From Alphaproteobacteria bacterium LSUCC0719 (GTDB lineage: Bacteria > Pseudomonadota > Alphaproteobacteria > Puniceispirillales > Puniceispirillaceae), in NCBI GenBank assembly GCA_040839025.1, contig JBFPJN010000001.1, positions 806,001 through 870,000 on the forward strand: a DNA stretch of 64,000 bases, read 5' to 3'. How positions within the stretch are numbered: the first letter of the stretch is position 1; each line of letters starts with the position of its first letter. A program made the position numbers and the translations under genes. Positions 63,086-64,000 of this stretch are shown piece by piece. Below the pieces are notes generated by a model. That model had not been told where the DNA came from and did not search any database. It worked only from the letters and a program-made list of their open reading frames with translations.

Positions 63086-64000
63086 CTACTCCAGAAACTC
63101 ACCTGTAATGACACGCTTGATCTTCTCATCGACATTCCAGGCACCTGGCTTCTTGAAGACAAGGCCAATCGATTCAGCACCGGAGGCAGCCAGCCCATCC
63201 TTGTTGAAATAGGTGGCAAGCTGTTCAGCCGCACTTGGGAACTCAAAGTCCGCCATCATATCCTTTGTTGTATTGAAATCCATGCCGGCATCGGCGGCAA
63301 CCTTGCGCACCTGCGCATCGGAGCCTGTCCAGGCGGCATTGGCCTCGTCAGTCACCTCAAGAAATGTGCGGAGCAGGCCGGGATTCTCGGCTGCAAACTT
63401 TTCTGTCACCGAGACAACATCAAAGGAAAAGATACCGGCATCCTGCTTCTGCTGTGCGGTCATGATCGGCGTGCCGACCTCGCCAGCTGCACTGGCTGAC
63501 GCGCCCCCGAAGATACAGGCCATTTCAACAGAACCATCAGCCAGCGAGACCGCGCCATCAGCCGGCACCTGATCGACGATCGTCAACGTACTCATATCGA
63601 CATCAAGCGCCGACATATATTTCTTGAAAGCGAAATCAGCCATGGTGTTGAGTGGCACGGCAACGGTCTTGCCCTCCAGCTCGGAGGCGTTCGCCGAGGT
63701 GATGCCGAGATCATTACGGACGAAACAGTCATTGGCCTCATAGACAACGGCGATTGCCACCATTTTCAGCGGCGCACCCTGCTGGATTGCCGTCACGAAC
63801 GGGGCAAGCCCCTGCGAAAAGGCGATGTCGATGTCACCGGCCAGCATCGCCTCGGTCATCTGCACACCGGTCAAGAAATTGGTCCAGTTCACGTCGACGC
63901 CCATCGCCTCGTCATAGACTTTGTCGACCTTGGCGATCTGGTTTGGTGTCGCCCATTCAAGGAAAAAGGCGACATTTACCGAATCCGCGGCTTTTGCGGG
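63086..64000 (-). CDS. tauA: Taurine-type ABC transporter substrate-binding protein, N-terminus outside the window
   Basis: 304 residues are visible and the frame is open to base 64000, so the N-terminus and signal peptide are missing. The visible part has SVNVAFFLEWATPNQIAKVD, GVDVNWTNFLTGVQMTEAML and a DIDIAFSQGLAPFVTA region, as in TauA-like proteins. The gene lies 116 bases upstream of tauB. Ligand could be taurine or another sulfonate. Confidence 0.85.
   Translation of the reverse strand, partial: PAKAADSVNVAFFLEWATPNQIAKVDKVYDEAMGVDVNWTNFLTGVQMTEAMLAGDIDIAFSQGLAPFVTAIQQGAPLKMVAIAVVYEANDCFVRNDLGITSANASELEGKTVAVPLNTMADFAFKKYMSALDVDMSTLTIVDQVPADGAVSLADGSVEMACIFGGASASAAGEVGTPIMTAQQKQDAGIFSFDVVSVTEKFAAENPGLLRTFLEVTDEANAAWTGSDAQVRKVAADAGMDFNTTKDMMADFEFPSAAEQLATYFNKDGLAASGAESIGLVFKKPGAWNVDEKIKRVITGEFLE

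Overview
The window is a GC-rich stretch of a chromosome from an aerobic, heterotrophic alphaproteobacterium. Support comes from the SUF-only Fe-S operon with an Rrf2 regulator, HspQ next to L32, fused CcmH-CcmI, the ligase-associated repair set (PdeM, Lhr-like helicase, MBL exonuclease, ligase) and the organosulfur genes for taurine, sulfoacetate and choline-sulfate. A marine lineage near SAR116 (Puniceispirillales) would fit, but that is inference from gene content; no rRNA or marker phylogeny is available here. No rRNA, CRISPR array, insertion sequence or replication origin was recognised.

Layout. 0-0.3 kb: AT-rich 3' end of an unknown gene. 0.3-3.7 kb: queuosine operon queA-tgt-queG. 3.7-6.4 kb: arabinose-5-phosphate isomerase, mobA and fdhD, on the minus strand. 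6.6-9.4 kb: NAD kinase, a DapA-family aldolase and an alpha/beta hydrolase. 9.4-17.6 kb: a complete SUF operon (rrf2-sufBCDS-sufT-sufA) followed by an Atm1-type ABC exporter, with a palindromic operator in front of the regulator. 17.7-23.6 kb: hspQ, rpmF, a Sel1-like exported protein, a DUF3445 protein, an exported protein of nine Cys-pair repeats, and a DEAD-box helicase with a long Gly-Lys-Pro tail.

23.66-25.5 kb: the clearest accessory element. An intact tRNA-Ala(TGC) and a 50-bp copy of its 3' part, in direct orientation, bracket about 1.8 kb of AT-richer DNA. It holds one exported alginate-lyase-like gene and no integrase. 25.7-27.6 kb: alanine dehydrogenase and a divergent Lrp/AsnC regulator, separated by a region with seven GAATTC palindromes. 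27.6-38.3 kb: SelO, a Rieske oxygenase, a ParA-like ATPase, a membrane protein, an HD-domain protein and SDR pair, an interrupted small gene, an atypical sirtuin, an enolase-superfamily protein, an exported acidic protein and a nitroreductase. 38.4-42.3 kb: a molybdopterin reductase and a choline-sulfatase-like enzyme. 42.6-46.7 kb: ccmF-ccmG-ccmHI. 46.7-52.5 kb: the ligase-associated DNA repair set, with head-to-head overlapping starts.

52.7-60.2 kb: a predicted sulfoacetate cluster, with an AsnC-type regulator, a tripartite tricarboxylate transporter (TctCBA), a SauS-like acylating dehydrogenase, a SauT-like acyl-CoA ligase and a TauE/SafE exporter. 60.25-64 kb: taurine-type ABC transporter tauA(partial)-tauB-tauC on the minus strand. 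Together the right-hand 11 kb looks like uptake and breakdown of C2 sulfonates, but no sulfoacetaldehyde acetyltransferase (Xsc) lies in the window. MobA, and possibly FdhD, would support the molybdopterin reductase; Ccm genes serve cytochrome c maturation.
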